A stretch of DNA of 6,771 bases from JAVBSX01 sp964576215 (lineage in GTDB: Bacteria; Planctomycetota; Planctomycetia; Pirellulales; Thermoguttaceae). Under the pieces are notes generated by a model that had not been told where the DNA came from, did not search any database, and saw only the letters and a list, made by a program, of their open reading frames with translations. The stretch is from positions 1 to 6,771 of the forward strand of contig CAZNVM010000036.1 in the NCBI GenBank assembly GCA_964576215.1, in the 5' to 3' direction. Position numbers and translations under genes: made by a program. This document shows, in pieces, positions 1 to 6,629 of this stretch (the first letter of the stretch is position 1; each line of letters begins with the position of its first letter).

Positions 1-1
1 A

Positions 2-3000
2 CACCTCAGGGAGAACGAAGAATACCGTTACCATAATGCGGTGTTGCGTAATTTGTTTTTTCACTGTCTTAATACGCCGATCACGGAACGCCAGGACGTG
101 GAATACAAAAAATTGATAAAAAACGTACGGCGTATCAAAGAACAATTCGATAAAATCCCTTTTCTCAACGGCGGAATTTTCAATGAACATGACGGCGATG
201 AAGTTCCCTTGAACGATGATTATTTTTTCTCGGAACTACGGACCAGGCACCTGCCGGAACTGGGCGGGAATTACCAGGTTGCCGGTCTTGTCCGAATTTT
301 GTCACAATATCATTACAAATTGTCCCTGGACGATTTATTGGACCATGCCGATTATGCCCGGACCATCGACCCTGAGTTCATCGGCAAAGTTTTCGAGTGC
401 CTCCTGGCATGTATCGAAGCGGACAGCAAAGAAAACCGCCGCAAAGTCACCGGCAGTTATTACACGCCGCGCGAGGTCGTCAATTATATGGTCAACGAGG
501 CGTTGGAGACATATCTTGAACAGAGCCGCAATCGTAAGATTGCGTCAGAACAATCGCAATCTTACGATGGCGGCTCTGATTTGTTGGAATGTCGAATCCT
601 CGACCCTGCCTGCGGTAGCGGGGCGTTCCCGTGCGAAATTATGAACGAAATCATGCGACGCCTTGATCCGCACGGAACCTTACCACAATCGGAGCAGTAT
701 CGCCGAAAATTGGAAATCCTGCAAAAGGTAATCTATGGCGTGGACATTCAGCCGATGGCGGTGCAGATTTCACAACTTCGGTTATTTCTGTCGCTTATTC
801 AGGATATCGTTTCCGATAAGCGAAGGCCAAATCACGGCATCGAGCCGTTACCGAATCTCGAAACGAAATTTGTTTGTGCTGATGCACTGATCGGCTTGAA
901 AAATGGCCGCCAGCGAAGGTTGGAACTCCCCATTGTCCGGGAACAGATCAAGCAATTACGGGAGATTCGCAGTCGGCACTTTATGGCGAGTAGCGTTCAG
1001 GAAAAGCAAAGCCTTCGGCAATTGGATGAATCGTCACGCAAGATGTTGGCGATGGTCATGGAAGATGCCGGAGATTTGGCACAAGATACGGCGGAGAAAT
1101 TAGTCGCCTGGAATCCCTACGACCAATCACACGTGGCGTCGTTTTTCGATCCCGTCTGGATGTTCGGCCTCGAAAAGTTTGATATTGTGATCGGCAACCC
1201 GCCGTACATTCAATTGCAGAAGAGAGGTGGTACGCTCGCACGGCAATACGCAAATTGTGGTTATGAAACATTTGCGAAAACCGGAGACATTTACACCTTG
1301 TTTTACGAACGCGGCTGGCAATTGCTTGTTGAAGGGGGACACCTTTGTTTTATCACCTCGAACAAATGGATGCGGGCGGAATACGGCGAACCGCTTCGAA
1401 AATTTCTGAGCGAAAAAACGAATCCCAAAAAACTGATTGACTTTGCGGGAACGCAAGTTTTTGAATCGTCAACGGTCGATGTAAACATTTTGCTGTTTAC
1501 GAAAGAAGAGAATCGTCACCAAACATTGGTACATACCCTCAAGAACGTTGCGGATTTGAAGAAATTAGCGAAACAGGAGACGATGTCATTTTCGCCTTCA
1601 TCATCATGGGTGATTTTGTCGCCGATAGAACGCCAGATGAAGGAAAAAATCGAGTCCGTCGGAATACCACTAAAGGATTGGGACATTCAAATCAATTTTG
1701 GCATCAAAACCGGTTTTAATGACGCTTTTGTCATCAATGGGACCAAGAAGGCGGAATTGATTGCCGCCGATCCGAAGAGTGCCGAAATTATCAAACCCAT
1801 TTTACGCGGCAGGGATGTTCGGCGATATGGGTATGAATTTGCGGATATGTGGCTGATTAACACTCATAATGGGATCAAGGAAAAGGGGATAAAACCTGTA
1901 AATATCGATGATTATCCCGCCATCCGAGAACATTTGGATTTGTATTTTCCACAACTGGAAAAGCGGGGAGACCAAGGGGACACGCCGTATAACTTGCGCA
2001 ATTGCGCTTACCTTGAAGATTTTGAGAAACCCAAAATTATCTACCCGGATGTTATGCGAATGCCCCGAAATGAAGAGGCTCTGAACGAATATCCAAGATT
2101 TTATTACGACGACGAAAATTCATTTTTTCTATGCAATGATCTGTATTTTATTACCGGGAAAGATATTGACCTGCTGTATCTTTTTCTGGCTTCAGATGTT
2201 GGATTTTATGTTTTTTCAAAATTCTATACGGGAATACAATTTGACGAAACCGGATTCAGGTACATGAAAGCATCCTTAAACGAGTTGTTTGTTCCCCGCT
2301 TTGATAAATTAACAACGAAACGGCTTCGAGCGGCAATCACAAATACCCATGTAAACCAAGATACCGTAGAAAAAAACATCGTGGAATTCTGTCGTTTTAG
2401 CGAAAAAGAAAAAGAAGTGATAAGAATGTACAAAAAACAGCTTTTATCGATTGAAAGCGAACCGGAGACGGCTCCTGTACTCACCGCGATCACCGGTCAA
2501 AACAGGATGGCGTTCACCTCATCGCCCTGGGTGCTTCAATTGCCGATAGAAGAGAGGATCAAAAAGAAAATTGAGGCCATCGGTAAACCGCTCAAAGAGT
2601 GGGATGTCCAGATCTATCGGGGTGTTACGACGGGGGCCAATGACGCTTTTGTCATTGATGGGGCCAAAAGAGCGGAATTGATTGCCGCCGATCCAAATTC
2701 CGCCAAAGTTATCCGGCCCATATTACGTGGCCGGGATATTAGAAGGTACGGACATGAATTTGCGGATTATTATTTGATAACAACATTTCCGAGTTTACAG
2801 ATCGATATTAACCAGTATCCCGCAGTAAAGAAACATTTATTGAGTTTTGGTAAACGCCGCCTGGAACAATCCGGCAAAAGGGGAGCAAGAAAACAAACGA
2901 ATCATCATTGGTTTGAAATACAGGATAGCACGTGTTATTGGGAAGATTTTGAAAAACCGAAAATTGTGTATCCGGATGTTATGCGAATGCCCCGAAACGA

Positions 3001-3394
3001 AGAGGCACTAGACGACTACCCCAAGTTTTATTACGACACAGAAAATTCATTTTTTCTATGTAATGACCTTTATTTTATTACAGGAAAAGATATTGATTTG
3101 TTGTTTCTTTTTCTATCATCTGATGTCGGGTTTTATATTTATTCAAAATTTTATATCGGACTACAGTTTGATACGACTGGATTTCGTTATAATAAAGCCT
3201 ACCTGAACGAGTTGTTTGTCCCTCGTTTTGATGAGCGAACCATCAAGCGGCTTCGTGCCGCTCTCAAAAATATTGTCGGGGAAAAAGAAAACATCGAAAA
3301 GATCATTGAAGATTTTTGCCATTTTAACAAAAAAGAAAAAGAAACAATCAGAGCGTACAAGAAACAACTCTTGTCCGTTGAAAGACAACACTAA
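2..3394 (+). CDS. Eco57I-like (Type IIG-like) adenine DNA methyltransferase/restriction enzyme with two tandem specificity domains; 5'-partial
   Basis: The frame is open to the window edge: codons before the GTG at 41 read in frame without a stop and fit the family, so the true start lies upstream; 1130 residues are visible. Counting from the first full codon, a family-typical FLNGGIF is at 54-60, GSYYTP (motif X) at 151-156, DPACGSGAF (motif I, AdoMet binding) at 201-209 and NPPY (motif IV, catalytic, adenine-N6 class) at 399-402. This order marks a gamma-class N6-adenine methyltransferase of the Eco57I family, which methylates host DNA and, in Type IIG enzymes, also cuts it through an N-terminal nuclease domain. 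That domain is not in the window, so nuclease activity is unproven. Residues 536-818 and 843-1127 are two copies of the TaqI_C-like target-recognition region, where one is usual. A palindrome interrupts the segment between motifs X and I. A solitary methyltransferase is the main alternative. Family assignment is firm; DNA target and cutting are unknown. Confidence 0.93.
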   Translation, partial: HLRENEEYRYHNAVLRNLFFHCLNTPITERQDVEYKKLIKNVRRIKEQFDKIPFLNGGIFNEHDGDEVPLNDDYFFSELRTRHLPELGGNYQVAGLVRILSQYHYKLSLDDLLDHADYARTIDPEFIGKVFECLLACIEADSKENRRKVTGSYYTPREVVNYMVNEALETYLEQSRNRKIASEQSQSYDGGSDLLECRILDPACGSGAFPCEIMNEIMRRLDPHGTLPQSEQYRRKLEILQKVIYGVDIQPMAVQISQLRLFLSLIQDIVSDKRRPNHGIEPLPNLETKFVCADALIGLKNGRQRRLELPIVREQIKQLREIRSRHFMASSVQEKQSLRQLDESSRKMLAMVMEDAGDLAQDTAEKLVAWNPYDQSHVASFFDPVWMFGLEKFDIVIGNPPYIQLQKRGGTLARQYANCGYETFAKTGDIYTLFYERGWQLLVEGGHLCFITSNKWMRAEYGEPLRKFLSEKTNPKKLIDFAGTQVFESSTVDVNILLFTKEENRHQTLVHTLKNVADLKKLAKQETMSFSPSSSWVILSPIERQMKEKIESVGIPLKDWDIQINFGIKTGFNDAFVINGTKKAELIAADPKSAEIIKPILRGRDVRRYGYEFADMWLINTHNGIKEKGIKPVNIDDYPAIREHLDLYFPQLEKRGDQGDTPYNLRNCAYLEDFEKPKIIYPDVMRMPRNEEALNEYPRFYYDDENSFFLCNDLYFITGKDIDLLYLFLASDVGFYVFSKFYTGIQFDETGFRYMKASLNELFVPRFDKLTTKRLRAAITNTHVNQDTVEKNIVEFCRFSEKEKEVIRMYKKQLLSIESEPETAPVLTAITGQNRMAFTSSPWVLQLPIEERIKKKIEAIGKPLKEWDVQIYRGVTTGANDAFVIDGAKRAELIAADPNSAKVIRPILRGRDIRRYGHEFADYYLITTFPSLQIDINQYPAVKKHLLSFGKRRLEQSGKRGARKQTNHHWFEIQDSTCYWEDFEKPKIVYPDVMRMPRNEEALDDYPKFYYDTENSFFLCNDLYFITGKDIDLLFLFLSSDVGFYIYSKFYIGLQFDTTGFRYNKAYLNELFVPRFDERTIKRLRAALKNIVGEKENIEKIIEDFCHFNKKEKETIRAYKKQLLSVERQH
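521..578. repeat. Long palindrome (24-bp arms, 10-nt loop) inside the methyltransferase coding sequence
   Basis: Positions 521-544 and 555-578 are inverted copies; 23 of 24 positions pair, the exception being a530/g569, around the loop 545-554. Each arm is itself nearly palindromic: 527-533 pairs with 538-544 perfectly around gtaa, and 555-561 pairs with 566-572 with one mismatch. The DNA can therefore form one long hairpin or two small ones. It is translated in frame as a polar stretch rich in Ser, Gln, Asn and Arg between the motif X helix and motif I, a place where family members tolerate linker variation. It resembles a REP/BIME-type or protein-coding palindromic element that was accepted by the gene; that origin is inference. 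Confidence 0.85.
1607..2455 (+). repeat. Specificity (target-recognition) region, copy 1
   Basis: This is the first of two homologous segments in the methyltransferase. It starts at the Trp of a WVILSPIE motif and ends in a charged helix (YKKQLLSIE). It has three parts. Nucleotides 1607-1846 are a lead-in, 54 of 80 residues identical to copy 2 by hand alignment. Nucleotides 1847-2014 are a divergent 56-residue centre containing LINTHNGI and TPYNLRNCAY. Nucleotides 2015-2455 are a tail whose first 107 residues match copy 2 at 90 positions. The centre looks like the 'YNLRNCAY' subtype of TaqI_C-like recognition domains, as I recall the family. It probably reads DNA bases, while the tail supplies fold and spacing. 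Confidence 0.85.
2528..3382 (+). repeat. Specificity (target-recognition) region, copy 2
   Basis: This is the second homologous segment, 921 nt downstream of copy 1 at its start and 927 nt downstream in its tail, both multiples of three. The lead-in is 2528-2767, the divergent 58-residue centre 2768-2941 and the tail 2942-3382. The centre has a basic patch and a HHWFEIQDSTCYW motif, a different recognition-domain subtype from copy 1. A perfect 26-nt repeat links the copies (2045-2070 and 2972-2997), with others of 23 nt (1751-1773 and 2672-2694) and 20 nt (2114-2133 and 3041-3060). A linker of about 24 residues separates it from copy 1. Different centres imply that the two copies read different DNA; that is inference. 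Confidence 0.85.
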
Positions 3395-3400
3395 TACAAC

Positions 3401-4192
3401 ATGAACCGATTAACAAAAACATTTGAACAAACCCGCAACGAAAATCGGGCGGCCTTGATTGGGTACATTACGGCGGGTGATCCTGATCTTGAGCAATCGT
3501 TTGAGATACTGGACGCCGCTTGTGGGGCAGGGTTGGATGTGCTGGAGCTTGGGGTGCCGTTTTCTGACCCGACCGCCGATGGGCCGGTGATTCAGCGGGC
3601 GGCGGCGAGGGCCATTCGCTCCGGGATGACCATGGAAAAAGGGATCGATATGGTGCGCCGCCTGCGAAAGCGGCATACGCTTCCGATCATCCTGTTTTCG
3701 TACTATAACCCGATCCTTGCCATGGGAGCGGAAAAATTCGTTACAGGCGCCATCGACGCCGGAGCGGATGGGGCACTTGTCGTCGATCTGCCAAGCGAAA
3801 ATGCGGACGAAATTCTACAGCACATCAACAAAGCGACCCCATTTTCGTTCATCCGCCTGATCGCCCCGACCACCGCCCCGGTACGCCGAAGGGAAATTTT
3901 ACAGCAGGCGGACGGGTTCGTCTACGTCGTCTCCCGACGTGGCGTCACCGGGACCGGGGGAATCGACTGGAACGCTTTGGCCCTGGAAATGAAGGAGCTA
4001 AGGCAAGAAACGACGGTGCCGCTTTGCATCGGCTTTGGCATTTCGACGGCGGAGGATGTGAAAAACATATCGAAAATCGCCGATGGTGCCATCATCGGAA
4101 GTGCCTTCCAAAAAATCATCGAACAACAACCGGAAACGGCACCAAAGGCCGTCGCCGAATTTATTGCCGCGTTACTCGGAAATAGGAAATAG
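3401..4192 (+). CDS. trpA: Tryptophan synthase alpha chain
   Basis: This 263-residue protein has the usual TrpA length and covers the whole TIM barrel. It cleaves indole-3-glycerol phosphate to indole and glyceraldehyde 3-phosphate; indole passes to the TrpB subunit in the cytoplasmic alpha2-beta2 complex. The catalytic pair is present at the canonical positions: Glu49 in LELGVPFSDP and Asp60 in TADGPVIQRA. Also visible are YYNP (101-104), the loop SRRGVTG (178-184), GFGIS (211-215) and the phosphate-binding Gly233-Ser234. The ATG at 3401 gives a normal N-terminus. It lies 6 nt after the methyltransferase stop with no clear Shine-Dalgarno sequence, so translation may be coupled. No trpB is visible on either side. 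The last residues (GNRK) and the stop codon are encoded by a heptamer repeat, so the C-terminus may have been rewritten by it. Assignment is firm. Confidence 0.97.
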   Translation: MNRLTKTFEQTRNENRAALIGYITAGDPDLEQSFEILDAACGAGLDVLELGVPFSDPTADGPVIQRAAARAIRSGMTMEKGIDMVRRLRKRHTLPIILFSYYNPILAMGAEKFVTGAIDAGADGALVVDLPSENADEILQHINKATPFSFIRLIAPTTAPVRRREILQQADGFVYVVSRRGVTGTGGIDWNALALEMKELRQETTVPLCIGFGISTAEDVKNISKIADGAIIGSAFQKIIEQQPETAPKAVAEFIAALLGNRK

Positions 4193-4244
4193 GAAATTGG
4201 AAATCGGGGGCAAAAATAATTCCGATTTCCTATTTCCGATTTCC
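4178..4244. repeat. Heptamer tandem repeat forming an inverted-repeat hairpin between trpA and aroF
   Basis: Four consecutive units of ggaaat plus one variable base run from 4178 to 4205, and three inverted units run from 4224 to 4244. Positions 4185-4207 and 4222-4244 pair at 21 of 23 positions around a 14-nt loop (4208-4221). The first units overlap the end of trpA and supply its TAG stop (4190-4192). There is no T-run after the right arm, so it is a poor match to an intrinsic terminator. It could weaken read-through, stabilise mRNA or be a dispersed repeat. Confidence 0.8.
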
Positions 4245-4264
4245 TCAAACCATTTGAGTTCTAA

Positions 4265-4268
4265 AGGA
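4265..4268 (+). promoter_or_regulatory. Probable ribosome binding site of aroF
   Basis: AGGA lies 10 nt upstream of the ATG at 4279, within aaaggaaa. It is the clearest Shine-Dalgarno-like match before any start in the window and supports that start codon. Spacing is slightly long, so strength is uncertain. Confidence 0.5.
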
Positions 4269-4278
4269 AACTACAACC

Positions 4279-5295
4279 ATGATTATTATTTTAAAACAGA
4301 ATCCTGCACCGAAACAGCTTGAGCACCTCAAGGATTGGATCAAGAAGATGGGGCTTGACATTCATATCAGCGAGGGAAAACAATCGACGATCCTCGGACT
4401 GGTTGGTGACACCTCCGTCGTCGACATTGACCTGATTGGTGCCATGGAGATCGTCGAATCCGTCAAGCGTATCCAGGAACCTTACAAGGCGGCCAACCGG
4501 AAATTTCATCCGGACGACACCATCATCGAATTCGGTGGTGCCAAAGTCGGCGGCGGACATTTTCTCATGATCGCCGGTCCCTGTTCCGTCGAAACCCGTC
4601 CGCAGATTTTGGAAATCGCACAAAAAGTCAAAGAGGCGGGCGCACTCGCTCTTCGGGGCGGTGCCTTCAAGCCACGAACGTCCCCCTACGCTTTCCAGGG
4701 ACTGGCAGCGGAAGGTGTCAAACTCCTTCTCGAAGCGAAAAAGTACACCGGTTTGCCTATCGTTACGGAAATCATGGACCTGTCGCAGCTTCCTCTTTTT
4801 GACGAGATTGACGTCATTCAGGTCGGGGCAAGGAACATGCAGAACTTCCTGTTGCTCAAAGAGTTAGGGAAAATCCGCAAGCCGATTCTGCTCAAACGGG
4901 GATTTTCGAACACGATTCAGGAATTTTTGATGAGTGCCGAATACATCCTGGCGGGCGGTAACACCAACGTCATTCTTTGCGAACGGGGAATACGCACGAT
5001 TGAAACGGCGACACGCAACACGCTTGACCTTTCCGCGATCCCGGTGATTAAGGAACACTCACACCTGCCGGTCGTCGTCGATCCTTCCCATGCGACCGGG
5101 TATGCGAAATACGTCAAGCCGATGTCCTTTGCTGCCGTCGCCGCCGGAGCCGACGGGTTGATGATCGAAGTTCACAACAATCCATCCGCCGCCCTTTGCG
5201 ACGGCCAGCAATCGATCACCCCCGAAGCGTTCGCCCGACTCGCCAAAGGGGTGGAGATTATTCGTGACGGAATTGCGAAAGAACGGGATTTGTAA
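4279..5295 (+). CDS. aroF: 3-deoxy-7-phosphoheptulonate (DAHP) synthase, AroF / type I-beta class with N-terminal ferredoxin-like domain
   Basis: It catalyses the first shikimate-pathway step, condensing phosphoenolpyruvate with erythrose 4-phosphate to DAHP in the cytoplasm. The 338-residue length matches the Thermotoga-like subclass. Residues 1-70 form a small alpha/beta domain starting MIIILK, the type known to mediate feedback inhibition by aromatic amino acids. The barrel follows from about residue 85. All four expected metal ligands are seen: Cys102 (AGPCSVE), His271 (DPSHATG), Glu297 (MIEVHNNP) and Asp308 (LCDGQQ). Substrate-binding motifs are RGGAFKPRTSPY (126-137), QVGARNMQN (181-189), LLKRG (204-208) and CERGIRT (234-240). 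The gene lies 86 nt after trpA in the same direction and may be co-transcribed with it. Which amino acid inhibits the enzyme cannot be read from the sequence. Some databases name such genes aroG, aroA or aroH; the enzyme assignment is firm. Confidence 0.96.
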   Translation: MIIILKQNPAPKQLEHLKDWIKKMGLDIHISEGKQSTILGLVGDTSVVDIDLIGAMEIVESVKRIQEPYKAANRKFHPDDTIIEFGGAKVGGGHFLMIAGPCSVETRPQILEIAQKVKEAGALALRGGAFKPRTSPYAFQGLAAEGVKLLLEAKKYTGLPIVTEIMDLSQLPLFDEIDVIQVGARNMQNFLLLKELGKIRKPILLKRGFSNTIQEFLMSAEYILAGGNTNVILCERGIRTIETATRNTLDLSAIPVIKEHSHLPVVVDPSHATGYAKYVKPMSFAAVAAGADGLMIEVHNNPSAALCDGQQSITPEAFARLAKGVEIIRDGIAKERDL

Positions 5296-5304
5296 ACCGA
5301 CACC

Positions 5305-5336
5305 CGCGTTCCCGCAGGCAGAGCTTCGGGAGCGCG
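5305..5336 (+). terminator. Possible transcription terminator hairpin after aroF
   Basis: Positions 5305-5314 pair with 5327-5336 over 10 bp, one of them G-U, around a 12-nt loop, starting 10 nt after the aroF stop. The following DNA is only moderately T-rich (ttccacttgcc, then ttgcttttct at 5351-5360), so it is not a classical intrinsic terminator. The position and stem strength favour an end of the trpA-aroF unit. It could equally be a degenerate GC-rich dispersed repeat. Confidence 0.35.
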
Positions 5337-5425
5337 TTCCACTTGCCGGTTTGCTTTTCTCAAATTCGCGGTTTTACTTGCAGTGAGTTGACCGACGCAA
5401 ATCAACACAAACCGATTTTACCGCT
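5337..5425 (+). other. Leader region before the transglutaminase-like gene
   Basis: This 89-nt stretch must hold any promoter for the next gene if the preceding hairpin terminates transcription. The best -35-like match is ttgacc at 5388-5393, but the sequence 17-18 nt later (accgat) is a poor -10 box. No Shine-Dalgarno sequence precedes the ATG at 5426; the bases just before it are ttttaccgct. I see no operator or riboswitch. Confidence 0.3.
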
Positions 5426-6565
5426 ATGCCGAAAGAAATTTTACGATTCGTGTGGTTCCTTCTCTTGGTTTTCCCGCTGATTTTCGGAGTAAACCAGGCC
5501 GGTTTTTCCCAATTCAACTTGGAGAAAAAAAAATCGGAGCAAAAATCTACGGAAGAAGATTCCAATCAATTCGACTTGGACGATCCCGACTTGGACGACG
5601 AACCGGAAGATTCTTCGCAATCGGAAAAACCGTCCGTCGATTCGGGACCGAAAATTAAGGGGCAAAACGGTCCGAAACTCGGTCGGTCCGCGACGAGAAC
5701 CTGGGAAACCGGCTTTCGGCTTAAAGCGGTTGCCCGATGTACGGACATCGTTATCATGATTACGATTCCGATGAACTGGCCGGAACAGGACGTTACGATC
5801 TTGGAGGAGCGGGAAAAAACGTCGAGCAACGTCGGAAAAATCCAGCGGGCAGTGCATAAAAACGGCGGCCTGCAACAGATGGTCGTCAGGTTTCGTGAAT
5901 TGGCCTCCGGTAAAACTGCCGAAGCGGCGTTGGTCGTCAAGGTGACTCGTCGTGAAATTCTCCCGCCTGATCCGGAAAGCATTCCAAAGCTTTTCATTCC
6001 GCCAACGAGCAAAATTCCGAAAGCGTACAAAATTTATCTGGACAAAAGCCCGAATATCGAGAGCACCAATCCGCAGTTCAAGAAACTTTATGCGGAAATC
6101 ACGAAAGGAATCGACTCCGACTGGGCAAAAATCGAGGCGGTTTACAATTACGTTCGGGATACCATTCAGTATAACGCGGCGAATAAAGAGAAGATTGGGA
6201 ACGGTGCCATCGCAACGCTGAAGCTCGGACAAGGGGACTGCAAAGAAATGACGGCCGTGTTTATCGCCATCTGTCGGGCAGGAAAAATTCCGACGCGAAC
6301 CGTGTGGGTTCCAGGACACTGTTACGTCGAATTTTACATGGTCGACGATGACGGGATCGGATATTGGTTCCCATGCCAGGTTTCCGGAACGTATGCGTTT
6401 GGTGGTATCCCGGAAATGGGACCGGTTCTGCAAAAAGGGGACAATTTCACGTTCCCGGAGTTAAAGGGGGAACAATTTCGGTTCGTCGGTCAACAGGTCG
6501 CCGGTCAAAATGAAGGGGACGAATCCGGACGACCGAAATGCGAGTTTTTCGAGAATCAGTTGTGA
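5426..6565 (+). CDS. Predicted exported transglutaminase-like (papain-like fold) protein
   Basis: This is a 379-residue protein. Residues 1-29 look like a Sec signal peptide: a Lys near the N-terminus, a hydrophobic run at about 8-21, and possible cleavage near NQA or GFS. Residues 33-75 are a charged, Asp/Glu/Ser-rich, probably disordered linker. Residues 92-178 alternate beta-strand-like segments, probably an all-beta domain. A transglutaminase-like core follows at about 210-320, with Cys272 in GQGDCKEMTA and His298 in VPGHCYVEFY. Enzymes of this superfamily use a Cys-His-Asp triad for amide chemistry (cross-linking, or protease/amidase activity). The place where the acid usually sits, after W-x-P, here reads WFPCQ (314-318), with Gln318 at the expected position, so the triad may be altered. 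Two further Cys residues (299, 317) lie near the site. It probably acts outside the cytoplasm. No partner is evident in the flanks, and the substrate is unknown. Confidence 0.85.
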   Translation: MPKEILRFVWFLLLVFPLIFGVNQAGFSQFNLEKKKSEQKSTEEDSNQFDLDDPDLDDEPEDSSQSEKPSVDSGPKIKGQNGPKLGRSATRTWETGFRLKAVARCTDIVIMITIPMNWPEQDVTILEEREKTSSNVGKIQRAVHKNGGLQQMVVRFRELASGKTAEAALVVKVTRREILPPDPESIPKLFIPPTSKIPKAYKIYLDKSPNIESTNPQFKKLYAEITKGIDSDWAKIEAVYNYVRDTIQYNAANKEKIGNGAIATLKLGQGDCKEMTAVFIAICRAGKIPTRTVWVPGHCYVEFYMVDDDGIGYWFPCQVSGTYAFGGIPEMGPVLQKGDNFTFPELKGEQFRFVGQQVAGQNEGDESGRPKCEFFENQL

Positions 6566-6582
6566 ACCCAGACCTTTTTTCT

Positions 6583-6620
6583 ACTTTGCAATCGTCTTGG
6601 GTACAGGAGGATTGCAAAGT
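6583..6620. repeat. Perfect 11-bp inverted repeat downstream of the transglutaminase-like gene
   Basis: Positions 6583-6593 and 6610-6620 are perfect inverted copies separated by 16 nt. The stem begins 18 nt after the stop codon. It could fold in RNA as a 3' stem-loop, but no T-run follows it, so termination is uncertain. On the other strand an A-run, not a T-run, follows it, so it is not a reverse terminator either. Confidence 0.6.
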
Positions 6621-6629
6621 CCCTGGGAA

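Noticed and set aside
41..43. GTG at 41 as the start of the methyltransferase gene
   Set aside because: The frame is open upstream to the window edge, and those codons (LRENEEYRYHNAV) read like family sequence, so the protein begins outside the window.
4178..4244. CRISPR array
   Set aside because: Units are only 7 nt, with no spacers and no cas genes nearby.
5388..5416. Promoter with -35 ttgacc and -10 accgat before the transglutaminase-like gene
   Set aside because: The -10 matches only two of six consensus bases and would leave almost no leader before the ATG at 5426.
5441..6433. Open frame of 330 codons on the - strand opposite the transglutaminase-like gene
   Set aside because: It is fully antisense to a gene with a signal peptide and recognisable active site, and its translation is Arg/Phe-rich with no motif I recognise; a shadow of codon usage.
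521..6620. Shared core gcaatcgt/gattgc in the palindrome at 521-578 and the inverted repeat at 6583-6620
   Set aside because: The shared core is about 8 nt and arm lengths and loops differ, so a common origin cannot be claimed from this window.
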